A stretch of DNA of 49,890 nt from Gemmatimonadota bacterium (lineage in GTDB: Bacteria > Gemmatimonadota > Gemmatimonadetes > Longimicrobiales > Gaopeijiaceae). Below are positions 25,348 to 33,093 of the stretch, piece after piece. Every line of letters starts with the position of its first letter. The stretch's first letter is position 1. Location of the stretch: assembly GCA_022561145.1 (NCBI GenBank), contig JADFRS010000008.1:1-49890 (forward strand). Reading direction: 5' to 3'. The translations under genes and the position numbers were made by a program. A model generated the notes under the pieces. It had not been told where the DNA came from, made no database searches, and worked only from the letters and a program-made list of their open reading frames with translations.

Positions 25348-26652
25348 ATGAGCACAGCGGTTATCGACTCTCCCATCGTGGGCCGTGGCGCCCGCGACGG
25401 AGGCCGGCTCTTCCGTGACTGGTTTTCAGGACTGAGCGAGCTGGCGGAAGCGGGAGGGAGGGCGGCGTACGTATTCGTGATGGGAAGCATGGCCGAGCTT
25501 GTGCAGACCTTCGACATGCCCGTCGTCTTTCCCGAGATCAACTCGTTGCAGACGGCGGTGCGGCGCGTCTCGGACAAGTACCTCAGCCTGGCCGAGGACC
25601 ACGGCTTCTCGCCGGACGTGTGCGGGTACTTGAAGGCCGACTACGCGCTCCAGGTGCTGGGCGGCGAGCACCCGATGGGCAGGGTTCCCAAGCCCTCCGT
25701 GGCCATCCTGACCAACGCCTGCAACACCTATTTCAAGTGGGCCGAGATCTGGGAGCGCATGTACGACGTTCCCACCGTCGCGATCGACGTGCCCGGCAGC
25801 CGCGAGGCCCCCAACGTACGCACGCCGTCCCCGGCCGACCTCGAGAGGGACCGGCGCTACGTGGCCCATCAGATCGACGAGCTGATTCCGGTCCTCGAGA
25901 AGGTCAGCGGCAAGAAGTTCGACATCGACCGACTGCGAGAGGTGCTCGGGCGTACCAACGAGATGGGCCGCGGCTGGCGGCGCGTCTTGGAGCTCAACCG
26001 CGGCACGCCGGCGGTCTTCGACGCCATGATGGAGGGCACGATCTTCCTGGGCGTGGCCAACGCGCTACGCGGGACCCAGGCCGGCGCCGACTACTTCACC
26101 GAGCTGGCCGAGGAGATGGAGTACAAGCGCGAGCACGGCATCAGCCCGCTCGTGGACCAGGAAGAGAAACACCGCTTGGCCTTCGTGGGCGTGCCTTGCT
26201 ATCCGATCTTCCGCCGCTTCTACGAGCTCTTCTCCGAGTGGGGCGGGGTGTTCGCGAGCTCGACCTACATGTGGTTCGCGTCCGGCGGACTGAACCTGGA
26301 CTTCGAGTACGACCTGGACCGGCCCCTGGAGAGCCTGGCGGAAGGGGTTCTGCTCAACGTGACCAAGGCCATGGACGCCATGCTCTTCCACGATCAAGCG
26401 CTCATCCAGGCCATCGACGACTTCAACCTCGACGGCGTGGTCTACCACCCCATCAAGAGCTGCAGGACCGTCTCCACAAGCCTGGCCGACAGCCGCCGGG
26501 TCGTGCTCGAGCAGCGCGACGTTCTCGCCCTCTACATCGAGTCGGACATGATGGACAAGCGCGTGGTCTCGGAGGCCCAGCTCAAGAACCGCATCGACGC
26601 CTTCTTCGAGGGGCTGGACTCCCGGAAGCTGCGGCTGGAAAGGAGCGGTTAG
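25348..26652 (+). CDS. bzdO: Benzoyl-CoA reductase, BcrB/BzdO-type subunit
   Basis: The second catalytic subunit, forming with BzdN the heterodimer that holds benzoyl-CoA and low-potential Fe-S clusters (434 residues, 'MSTAVIDSPIVGRG...'). It includes 'QTFDMPVVFPEINSLQTAVR' near 53, 'ILTNACNTYFKWAEIWERM' near 121 with a cluster Cys, 'AFVGVPCYPIFRRFYELFSE' near 274 and 'VYHPIKSCRTVSTSLADSRR' near 370, the last two being typical D-component motifs with Cys ligands. The gene is 7 bases after bzdN and 3 bases before bzdP. It is clearly more similar in layout to BcrB/BzdO than to hydroxyacyl-CoA dehydratases, given its oah-dch-had neighbours. Confidence 0.88.
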   Translation: MSTAVIDSPIVGRGARDGGRLFRDWFSGLSELAEAGGRAAYVFVMGSMAELVQTFDMPVVFPEINSLQTAVRRVSDKYLSLAEDHGFSPDVCGYLKADYALQVLGGEHPMGRVPKPSVAILTNACNTYFKWAEIWERMYDVPTVAIDVPGSREAPNVRTPSPADLERDRRYVAHQIDELIPVLEKVSGKKFDIDRLREVLGRTNEMGRGWRRVLELNRGTPAVFDAMMEGTIFLGVANALRGTQAGADYFTELAEEMEYKREHGISPLVDQEEKHRLAFVGVPCYPIFRRFYELFSEWGGVFASSTYMWFASGGLNLDFEYDLDRPLESLAEGVLLNVTKAMDAMLFHDQALIQAIDDFNLDGVVYHPIKSCRTVSTSLADSRRVVLEQRDVLALYIESDMMDKRVVSEAQLKNRIDAFFEGLDSRKLRLERSG

Positions 26653-26655
26653 ACG

Positions 26656-27471
26656 ATGACATACGCCGCCGGAGTCGACGTCGGCTCCACCCAGACCAAG
26701 GCCGTGATCGTGGATGAGGACGCCACGATCGTCGGGCGCTCCCTCCTCCCGACCGGAGCCAACGTGGTGATGGCTGCGGAGCACGCCTTCCAGGCCGCCA
26801 TCCGCACGGGCCAGGTGTCCGAGGAGGAGGTGGGCTATGTGGTGGGCACGGGCTACGGGCGCTACCGGGTGGAGTTCGGCGACACGCAGATCACGGAGAT
26901 CGTGTGCCACGCCCGCGGAGCCGCCGAGATGTTCCCCGGAACCGAGACCGTGCTGGACATGGGGGGCCAGGACACCAAGGCCATCCGCATCGCCAAGGGC
27001 GGAGACGTCCTGGACTTCTGCATGAACGACAAGTGCGCGGCGGGAACGGGCCGCTTTCTCCAGTCCGCGGCCGCCGCGCTCGAGATAAACCTGGAGGAGC
27101 TGGGGCCGACGGCGCTTCGGGGCACCCGGCCGGTCGACATCAGCACGACGTGCACGGTGTTCGCCGAGTCGGAGGTGCTCTCCTGGCTGGCCAAGGGCAA
27201 GAAGATGGAGGACATCCTGCTGGGCGTGCACCGCTCCATCGCTTCCCGTTCGTTCGGCCTCATGCGCAGGGTGGGAATCGTGGGCGAGGTGACGTTCACG
27301 GGCGGGGTGACCCGCAACGAGGCCATGGTGGTGGTCCTCAACGAGATCCTCGGCACGGACATGAACGTGAGCGAGGAGTCGCACTACATAGGCGCTCTGG
27401 GCGCGGCCCTCTTCGCGCTGGAGCGGATCCGGCACGGGAGGGTTGCGGCGCTCCAGGAGGAGGGGGTCTGA
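26656..27471 (+). CDS. bzdP: Benzoyl-CoA reductase ATPase/electron-activating subunit (BzdP-like)
   Basis: A 271-residue ASKHA-fold ATPase that hydrolyses ATP to push electrons from ferredoxin onto the catalytic subunits. The phosphate-1 loop is '[17 protein letters not shown]' at the N-terminus, followed by '[13 protein letters not shown]' near 63, the phosphate-2 region '[18 protein letters not shown]' near 99 and '[17 protein letters not shown]' near 216. The [4Fe-4S] cluster bridging two ATPase subunits is held by Cys in '[13 protein letters not shown]' near 124 and '[12 protein letters not shown]' near 162. Both ATPase subunits here are short (271 and 291), unlike the ~437-residue BcrA/BadF, which places the enzyme with the Azoarcus-type Bzd reductases. 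It overlaps bzdQ by ATG/TGA. Confidence 0.86.
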   Translation: MTYAAGVDVGSTQTKAVIVDEDATIVGRSLLPTGANVVMAAEHAFQAAIRTGQVSEEEVGYVVGTGYGRYRVEFGDTQITEIVCHARGAAEMFPGTETVLDMGGQDTKAIRIAKGGDVLDFCMNDKCAAGTGRFLQSAAAALEINLEELGPTALRGTRPVDISTTCTVFAESEVLSWLAKGKKMEDILLGVHRSIASRSFGLMRRVGIVGEVTFTGGVTRNEAMVVVLNEILGTDMNVSEESHYIGALGAALFALERIRHGRVAALQEEGV

Positions 27472-28346
27472 TGGGATTCACAGCGGGCATCGACCTGGGG
27501 TCGGTCTACACCAAGGCCGCCATCATCGACGACGCCGGACTGCTGGCCGGCACCGCCCTTCGCCGCACAGGCTTCAAGCTGGAAGAGGCGGCACATGAGG
27601 CGTTCGAAGACGCGCTGAGGGCCGCAGGCACCAACCGCGGAGAGATCGACTACGTGGCCAGCACCGGCTACGGGCGCAACCAGGTGGGCTTCCGCGACCT
27701 CCAGGTGACGGATCTGACGGCCCAGTCCTGGGGAACGCGTTTCTTCTTCCCCGGCACTCGCACCGTCCTGGACATCGGTGGCCAGACCATGAAGTCCATG
27801 CGACTGGACGAAGAGGGGCGGGTGCACACGTTCCGCCTGAACGACAAGTGCGCGGCGGGCACCGGGGCCTTCTTGGAGAAGACGGCCCGCTACCTGGGTT
27901 ACACCATCGAGGAGATCGGCCCGCTGGTCGAGTTCTCGAAGGAGTCCGTGCCCATCTCCGGCGTGTGCGCCGTGTTCGCCGAGTCCGAGGTCATCAACCA
28001 CGTGAGCAACGGCGCGCAGGCCGCCGACATCATGCACGGGGCCATGGAGTCCTTGATCGAGCGCTCCGTGCGCCTGATGAAGCGCGTCCAGATGGAACCG
28101 GAGTTCACCCTGGTTGGCGGCCTCATGCGCTTCCCCACCATGGTGCGCGTCATGCGGGAGCAGCTCGGTGAATCGGTCAACGTGCCGACCGACCCGCTGT
28201 CGCAGTTCACGGGAGCCATCGGTGCCGGCGTGCTGGCCAGGCGCCGCCTGGAGAAGCTCGGCCGGGATACCGGACGGACGAGCGACTTGCAGCCGGCAGG
28301 CCGAGTGGCTGAGGGTGAGTGGCCGGTTCCGGATTGCCCGGCATGA
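27471..28346 (+). CDS. bzdQ: Benzoyl-CoA reductase ATPase/electron-activating subunit (BzdQ-like)
   Basis: The partner ATPase subunit of 291 residues, same ASKHA fold: 'GIDLGSVYTKAAIIDDAG' (phosphate-1), 'ASTGYGRNQVGFRDLQVTD' near 60, 'VLDIGGQTMKSMRLDEEG' near 99 and 'VGGLMRFPTMVRVMREQL' near 212. Cluster Cys residues are in '[20 protein letters not shown]' near 124 and 'SGVCAVFAESEVINHVSNGA' near 161. With BzdP it makes the heterodimeric activator. The C-terminus 'GRTSDLQPAGRVAEGEWPVP' extends about 25 residues beyond the fold. The start overlaps the bzdP stop, and a small CxxC-protein gene overlaps the end, so the whole unit is translationally coupled. Confidence 0.86.
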   Translation: MGFTAGIDLGSVYTKAAIIDDAGLLAGTALRRTGFKLEEAAHEAFEDALRAAGTNRGEIDYVASTGYGRNQVGFRDLQVTDLTAQSWGTRFFFPGTRTVLDIGGQTMKSMRLDEEGRVHTFRLNDKCAAGTGAFLEKTARYLGYTIEEIGPLVEFSKESVPISGVCAVFAESEVINHVSNGAQAADIMHGAMESLIERSVRLMKRVQMEPEFTLVGGLMRFPTMVRVMREQLGESVNVPTDPLSQFTGAIGAGVLARRRLEKLGRDTGRTSDLQPAGRVAEGEWPVPDCPA

Positions 28347-28611
28347 GGGGGACGCTGGGCACAACGGCGCCGGCGTAGGAGGAGGGCGCGTTAACCGGCC
28401 GAGGCGGGACGCAGAGCTGGCACGCGACGGCTGGGAGCGGCGCTTCGTCGGGTCTCCGCCGCGCCTGCAGGACGCGATCGAACTGTACGAGTCGCTGGGG
28501 CTGGAGGTGCTCTCGGATCCGGTGAGCGAAGAGGAGTTGCGAGAGGAGTGCGCGGGCTGCGAGTTGGCCCTCACGTTCTTCAGAGTCCTATACACGAGGA
28601 GATCAGGGTGA
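28315..28611 (+). CDS. Small CxxC protein of the benzoyl-CoA operon
   Basis: An open frame between bzdQ and had whose C-terminal part is clearly protein-like: 'RDGWERRFVGSPPRLQDAIE', 'LYESLGLEVLSDPVSEEELR', 'EECAGCELALTFFRVLYTRR'. The CxxC close to a 'YTRR' end suggests a small metal- or redox-binding protein, and its stop overlaps the had GTG. The start is unclear: the only common start codon near is GTG at 28315, inside bzdQ. A strong GGAGGAG at 28378 is followed by GTT, not a start codon, so the start may have been altered. From 28315 it would have 98 residues, from the ribosome site about 73. I do not recognise a named family; the position suggests a role in assembly or electron supply of the pathway. 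Confidence 0.55.
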   Translation: MSGRFRIARHEGDAGHNGAGVGGGRVNRPRRDAELARDGWERRFVGSPPRLQDAIELYESLGLEVLSDPVSEEELREECAGCELALTFFRVLYTRRSG

Positions 28612-29630
28612 AAGCCGCTGTCTTTGGTGGCCCCGAACAGGGCCTGAGCATAGAGGAGGTCCCCGACCCGCGGCCCGGGCCGGGAGAGGTTCTCATCCGC
28701 GTAGCGGCGTGCGGGGTGTGTCACACCGACCTGCATTACCTGGACAACGGAACGCCGACCTTCAAGCCGCCGCCGATCATCCTGGGGCACGAAATCTCGG
28801 GCACGGTTGCGGAGCTGGGACAGGGCGTGGACACCCTTCATCCGGGCGACCGCGTCCTGGTGGCCGCCGTGACGTCCTGCGGGGCCTGCTCGGCGTGCCG
28901 CAATCGCCGCGAGAACATCTGCGAAAACGGAGTCATGTTGGGAAACCACGCCGATGGGGGATACGCCGAGCTGACGGTGGCCCCTGCCCGCGACGTCTTT
29001 CCGCTTCCCGATGAAGTGCCGCTCGTGGAGGGCTGCATCATCGCGGATGCCCTGACCACCCCCTTTCACGCGGTCGTGCACCGCGCGCAGGTGGGCGCGT
29101 CGGATCAGGTCGTGGTCATCGGGTGCGGTGGGGTCGGCCTCAACGTGATCCAAATGGTGATTGCTCAGGGAGGCCGGGTCGTGGCGGTGGACCTGTCCGA
29201 GGAAAAGCTCGAGTGGGCGCGCCGCTTCGGCGCCGCCGAAACCGTGAACCCTTTGGAGGTGGAGCGCGTGGACAAGGCTGTGAGAAGGCTCACTGGCGGT
29301 GGGGCCGACGTCGCGTTCGAGGTCGTCGGCAAGGCCGACACACAGGAGACGGCGCTCTCGTGTCTCAGAACCGGTGGTCGTTTGATCCTGGTCGGATACA
29401 GTCCTGAGACCATGTCGCTCAACGCGGGCAGGGTCATGTTCCGAGAGCTGTCCGTCCTCGGCTCGCTCGGGTGTCCCCCGATCGACTATCCGCGCGTAAT
29501 CGAACTGGTGCGGCAGGGGCGGCTGAAGGTGAAGGAGTTGGTCACGCACCACTTCGCGCTGGACGACATAGAGCAGGCGCTCGACACGCTGCGAAACGGT
29601 GAAGCCATCCGCGCCGTGGTGACGCCGTGA
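28608..29630 (+). CDS. had: 6-hydroxycyclohex-1-ene-1-carbonyl-CoA dehydrogenase
   Basis: A zinc-containing medium-chain alcohol dehydrogenase of 340 residues. It would oxidise 6-hydroxycyclohex-1-ene-1-carbonyl-CoA to the 6-oxo compound with NAD+, between Dch and Oah in the pathway. The GTG start 'VKAAVFGGPEQGLSIEEV' has GAGGAGA just upstream and overlaps the stop of the small CxxC gene. Catalytic zinc ligands lie in 'AACGVCHTDLHYL' (near 35) and 'LGHEISGTVAELG' (near 60). The structural zinc site is 'CGACSACRNRRENIC' near 90. The Rossmann motif is 'VVVIGCGGVGLNVIQMV' near 170. Substrate assignment rests on the operon context; family proteins alone would be generic ADHs. Confidence 0.83.
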   Translation: MKAAVFGGPEQGLSIEEVPDPRPGPGEVLIRVAACGVCHTDLHYLDNGTPTFKPPPIILGHEISGTVAELGQGVDTLHPGDRVLVAAVTSCGACSACRNRRENICENGVMLGNHADGGYAELTVAPARDVFPLPDEVPLVEGCIIADALTTPFHAVVHRAQVGASDQVVVIGCGGVGLNVIQMVIAQGGRVVAVDLSEEKLEWARRFGAAETVNPLEVERVDKAVRRLTGGGADVAFEVVGKADTQETALSCLRTGGRLILVGYSPETMSLNAGRVMFRELSVLGSLGCPPIDYPRVIELVRQGRLKVKELVTHHFALDDIEQALDTLRNGEAIRAVVTP

Positions 29631-30649
29631 GCACGCGCTTGCCGCACGGCGGGCCCGGCGAGAACTCCGTGGAAGCGGTGCCGGGAACGGGCCTCTGGAT
29701 CACAGCGCAGTGGGTGGGCATCGCCCTGACCGGCGCGCTGCTGACGGGCCTGGTCATGGCACCCGAGCTTTCGCTCGACATCCTCTGGAACGCGGTGATC
29801 CCAGTCTTGCCCGCCGTATTCATGATCAGTCCGGCGTTGTGGCGGAACGTCTGCCCGCTCGCGACCCTGAACACACTCTCCGGGCGCGCCCGGGGCAAGG
29901 TGAAGACGGATGGCGCGCTGGCCACCGCCGCCCAAGTCGTAGGCATCGGATTGTTCTTCGTCATGGTGCCCGCGCGGCGCTTCGTGTTCAACACGGACGG
30001 GCTGACCCTGGCCGTGGTCATCGTGGTGGTGGCGGGCCTGGCACTCGCGCTCGGGTTCGTGTTCAACTCCAAGGCGGGCTTCTGCAACGGCGTCTGCCCC
30101 GTGCTTCCGGTGGAGAAGCTCTACGGGCAGCGTCCGCTGATCCGGCTCGGCAACCCACGCTGTCAGCCTTGCGTCATGTGCACCGGTGTGGGCTGCATGG
30201 ATCGGACGCCCAACGACGCGGTGCGCCAGGTCCTGGGCGCGAAGGCGGACTCCAAGGCCTGGCTGCTTACCCCGTTCGGCGTGTTCGCGGGGGGCTTCCC
30301 CGGCTTCGTGTGGGGGTATTTCACCCTCACCGACGTGCCGCTGGCTGAGGCCGGAGCCGTGTACCTGCATGTGCTCCAGTGGATGGCGGTCTCCTACACG
30401 CTCACCGCGTTGATCGTGTGGGTCGGCAATGTGTCGTCGGAGTGGATGCTGCGACTGCTCGCCGTGTCCGCGTTGTGCCTCTACTACTGGTACGGGTCGG
30501 TGGGCATCGCCGACGCCTGGGCTCTTCCCGACGCATTCGTCTACGCTCTGCGCGCCGCAGCGATCGGACTCGTGGTGGTGTGGTTGGGAACATCCGCGCG
30601 AGGGGACACGGTCGAGCTCGCCCCTTCGTCGGCGAGTGCGGGAGCGTAG
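29627..30649 (+). CDS. Polytopic membrane protein with Fe-S-type Cys motifs, candidate electron carrier
   Basis: A 340-residue inner-membrane protein with about 8 hydrophobic helices. The GTG start overlaps the had stop. Two clusters of cysteines lie next to membrane helices: 'ALWRNVCPLATLNTLSGRA' near 67 and 'GFCNGVCPVLPVEKLYGQ' near 148, followed by 'NPRCQPCVMCTGVGCMDRTP' near 172, giving Cx2Cx2Cx4C. This recalls NapH/NosR/CcoG-like ferredoxin-type membrane proteins, though the spacing is not canonical. No soluble ferredoxin gene lies in the operon, yet benzoyl-CoA reductase needs a low-potential donor. I infer that this protein could move electrons between the quinone pool or a proton gradient and the reductase. 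The family is known to me only by pattern, so function is open. Confidence 0.6.
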   Translation: MSTRLPHGGPGENSVEAVPGTGLWITAQWVGIALTGALLTGLVMAPELSLDILWNAVIPVLPAVFMISPALWRNVCPLATLNTLSGRARGKVKTDGALATAAQVVGIGLFFVMVPARRFVFNTDGLTLAVVIVVVAGLALALGFVFNSKAGFCNGVCPVLPVEKLYGQRPLIRLGNPRCQPCVMCTGVGCMDRTPNDAVRQVLGAKADSKAWLLTPFGVFAGGFPGFVWGYFTLTDVPLAEAGAVYLHVLQWMAVSYTLTALIVWVGNVSSEWMLRLLAVSALCLYYWYGSVGIADAWALPDAFVYALRAAAIGLVVVWLGTSARGDTVELAPSSASAGA

Positions 30650-30652
30650 GTC

Positions 30653-32116
30653 GTGAAGACCATCATCGAGCCCTTCCGCATCAAGGTCGTCGAGCCGATC
30701 CGCATGACGACCCGTGAGGAAAGGGCGCACCTGCTCGAGAAGGCGGGTTACAACGTCTTCCTTCTCCACTCCGATGACGTGCTCATCGACCTGCTCACCG
30801 ACTCGGGCACGGCCGCCATGAGCGCGGCGCAGTGGGGCGCCATCATGCGGGGCGACGAATCGTACGCCGGCAGCCCGTCGTACTATCGGTTCCGCGACAC
30901 CGTCCGGGAGATCTTCGGCTTCAAGCAGATCATCCCGACGCATCAGGGGCGGGCTGCCGAGCGGATTCTCTTCTCCACGGTGTGCGAGCCGGGGGACGTG
31001 GTGCCGAACAACACCCATTTCGACACGACCCGCGCCAACATCGAGGCGACGGGGGCGCGGGCGGTGGACCTTCCCATAGCGGAGGGCCTGATTCCTTCGC
31101 ACGTGCATCCGTTCAAGGGCAACATGGACGTGGAGGCGTTGTCCGAGTTGATCGCCGAAGTGGGACCGGAGCGGGTGCCGCTCGTCATGATCACGGTCAC
31201 GAACAACACGGGTGGCGGGCAGCCCGTGTCCATGGCGAACATCCGCGCCGTGTCGGAGGTCTGTCGCACGCACGGCATCGACTTCTACGTGGACGCGTGC
31301 CGCTTCGCGGAGAACGCCTACTTGATCAAGCTGCGCGAGCACGGCTACGCCGACGCGCCGCTCCCGGACATCGTGCACGAGATGTTCGGGTACACCGACG
31401 GATGCACGATGTCGGCCAAGAAAGACGGACTGGCCAACATCGGTGGCTTCCTCGCCACCAACGACGAGGAGCTGGCCCGGGATGAGCGGGACCTGCTCAT
31501 CCTCACCGAGGGGTTTCCGACGTACGGTGGCCTCGCCGGGCGCGATCTGGAGGCGGTGGCCGTCGGGCTCCGCGAGGTGCTCCACGAGGATTACCTGGAG
31601 TACCGCCTAGCCTCGGTGCGCTACTTGGGAGAGCACATCTCCGGCTTCGGCGTGCCCATCGTCCAGCCTCCCGGCGGACACGCCATCTACATCGACGCTG
31701 CGGCCTTTTTCCCGCACTTGGACCCGCTCGAGCTTCCGGGGCAATCGCTGGTGGCCGAGCTGTACCTGGAGGGAGGCGTGCGGTCGGTCGAGATCGGCAC
31801 CGTCATGTTCGGCACGCATGACTGGGAAACCGGAAAGGAGACCGCATCGTCCATGGAGCTCGTTCGGTTGGCCCTGCCGCGCCGCGTCTACACGCAGAGC
31901 CACGTGGACTATCTGGTCGAGGTCATCCACGAGGTGTGGGACCGCCGCGAGGCGATCGGCGGCTTCCGCTTCACTTACCAGGCCCCGACCCTTCGGCACT
32001 TCACCGCTCGATTCGAGCCCTCGTACCGATTCGCGGCCCGCGTAAGAGGCTCACCTCCGTGTGGTGAACTTCCCGACAGAGTAATCAGCACTCCCCCCAC
32101 AGAGATCATCACGTGA
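30653..32116 (+). CDS. tnaA: Tryptophanase (beta-eliminating PLP lyase)
   Basis: A PLP enzyme of 487 residues that splits L-tryptophan to indole, pyruvate and ammonia. Family features are 'EPFRIKVVEPIRMTTREER' at the N-terminus, 'IPTHQGRAAERILF' near 92, 'TNNTGGGQPVSMANIRAVSE' near 183, the PLP lysine region 'TMSAKKDGLANIGGFLA' near 253 and 'EGFPTYGGLAGRDLEAVAVG' near 287. Three positions that separate tryptophanase from tyrosine phenol-lyase are tryptophanase-like here: Asp in 'THFDTTRA', Ile in 'RSVEIGTV' (Arg in tyrosine phenol-lyase) and His in 'LRHFTARFE'. A roughly 30-residue unconserved tail follows 'FTARFEPS'. It starts 3 bases after the Cys-rich membrane gene, so it is in the benzoyl-CoA operon. 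Confidence 0.87.
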   Translation: MKTIIEPFRIKVVEPIRMTTREERAHLLEKAGYNVFLLHSDDVLIDLLTDSGTAAMSAAQWGAIMRGDESYAGSPSYYRFRDTVREIFGFKQIIPTHQGRAAERILFSTVCEPGDVVPNNTHFDTTRANIEATGARAVDLPIAEGLIPSHVHPFKGNMDVEALSELIAEVGPERVPLVMITVTNNTGGGQPVSMANIRAVSEVCRTHGIDFYVDACRFAENAYLIKLREHGYADAPLPDIVHEMFGYTDGCTMSAKKDGLANIGGFLATNDEELARDERDLLILTEGFPTYGGLAGRDLEAVAVGLREVLHEDYLEYRLASVRYLGEHISGFGVPIVQPPGGHAIYIDAAAFFPHLDPLELPGQSLVAELYLEGGVRSVEIGTVMFGTHDWETGKETASSMELVRLALPRRVYTQSHVDYLVEVIHEVWDRREAIGGFRFTYQAPTLRHFTARFEPSYRFAARVRGSPPCGELPDRVISTPPTEIIT

Positions 32117-32180
32117 GGCCTGCATTATAGCGGAGCCTTTCCAGTTCCGTCGTGTCGCGGTGAGCAAAGGATGGAGAGCA

Positions 32181-33044
32181 GTGAACCCACAACGTTCGTC
32201 TTTGCGCGATGCCATAGTCATCTCAGTCGCGCTCTGTGTCCTCGCAGCTGCCCACGGCGCTCCCCTCGAGGGTCAGGCGATGGGAGAGGAGCTCTTCCGT
32301 ACGACCTGTGCCGCCTGCCACACCACCGGAACCGACCGGCTGGTGGGCCCTGGCCTCCAAGGCGTCGAGGACCGCCGGGACCACGAATGGCTGGTGTCGT
32401 TCATCACGGAGCCCGACCGGATGATCGCCGAAGGCGACACCATCGCCACCCGCCTTCTGGCCGAGTACATCGTGCCGATGCCGAACCTCGGGACCACCCG
32501 AGCCCAGGCGGAGTCCATCCTCGACTACATCGCCAGCGCGAACGAAGCACCTACGGGGGAGACGAGCGGCACGCCGGTAGCACAAGCCCCGGCCACAGAG
32601 GAGCAGGTTCTCCTCGGGCAGGCCCTCTTCCAGGGGCACACCCGGCTCGCCAACGGCGGGCCGACATGCAACAGCTGCCACGAGGTGACCCATGATGCGG
32701 TCATCGGTGGTGGGATTCTGGCCAGGGAGCTGACCACGGTCTTCTCGCGGCTGGGGGGGCCCGGAGTCCGGGCCATCATCGGAAGCCCGCCGTTCCCGGT
32801 GATGCAGAAGGCCTACGAGGACCGGCCACTGACGGAAGAAGAGGTCGCGGGCCTGGTCGCCTTTCTCGAGCGGGCGGACGCGGAGCAGGAGCTACACCAG
32901 CCCAGGGACTACGGCATCAAGCTGTTCGGCTTTGGTGTGGTCGGCGCCGCTCTTCTGCTCGGCCTCTACTCCCTGGCCTGGAGCGGCCGGAAGCGAGGCT
33001 CGGTGAATCAGGAAATCTTCGACCGCCAAATCAGCTCCATATGA
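32181..33044 (+). CDS. Membrane-anchored diheme cytochrome c of the nitrate reductase operon
   Basis: A 287-residue exported cytochrome with a signal sequence ('[20 protein letters not shown]') and two heme-binding CxxCH sites, '[11 protein letters not shown]' near residue 46 and '[11 protein letters not shown]' near 170, each in a class I-like domain. A C-terminal membrane helix, '[19 protein letters not shown]', near 255 would anchor it with the hemes outside. The GTG at 32181 follows GGATGGAGAG; an in-frame GTG at 32160 lacks a site. It precedes narG by about 45 bases on the same strand. Comparable cytochromes precede nar genes in Thermus (NarC), where they take electrons from NarI or the quinol pool. 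It may route electrons from nitrate respiration to periplasmic acceptors. Confidence 0.82.
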   Translation: MNPQRSSLRDAIVISVALCVLAAAHGAPLEGQAMGEELFRTTCAACHTTGTDRLVGPGLQGVEDRRDHEWLVSFITEPDRMIAEGDTIATRLLAEYIVPMPNLGTTRAQAESILDYIASANEAPTGETSGTPVAQAPATEEQVLLGQALFQGHTRLANGGPTCNSCHEVTHDAVIGGGILARELTTVFSRLGGPGVRAIIGSPPFPVMQKAYEDRPLTEEEVAGLVAFLERADAEQELHQPRDYGIKLFGFGVVGAALLLGLYSLAWSGRKRGSVNQEIFDRQISSI

Positions 33045-33093
33045 CCCGATACCATCGAACCTACGTACTCAAGCTCAGCGGAGCCGTGTGACC

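Noticed and set aside
24132-28346. 2-hydroxyacyl-CoA dehydratase with activator
   Set aside because: Two different ATPase subunits plus adjacent oah, dch and had fit benzoyl-CoA reductase; dehydratases have a single homodimeric activator.
27384-31585. Two long minus-strand frames (over 690 codons each) across the benzoyl-CoA operon
   Set aside because: Both are antisense to recognisable genes and are His/Arg/Gln-rich shadows produced by high third-position GC.
30653-32116. Tyrosine phenol-lyase, which would link tyrosine to phenol degradation
   Set aside because: The three residues that mark tyrosine phenol-lyase (Thr, Arg, Phe) are Asp, Ile and His here, as in tryptophanase.
32117-32180. 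FNR box for anaerobic control of the nitrate operon
   Set aside because: No TTGAT-N4-ATCAA-like sequence is visible in the gap.
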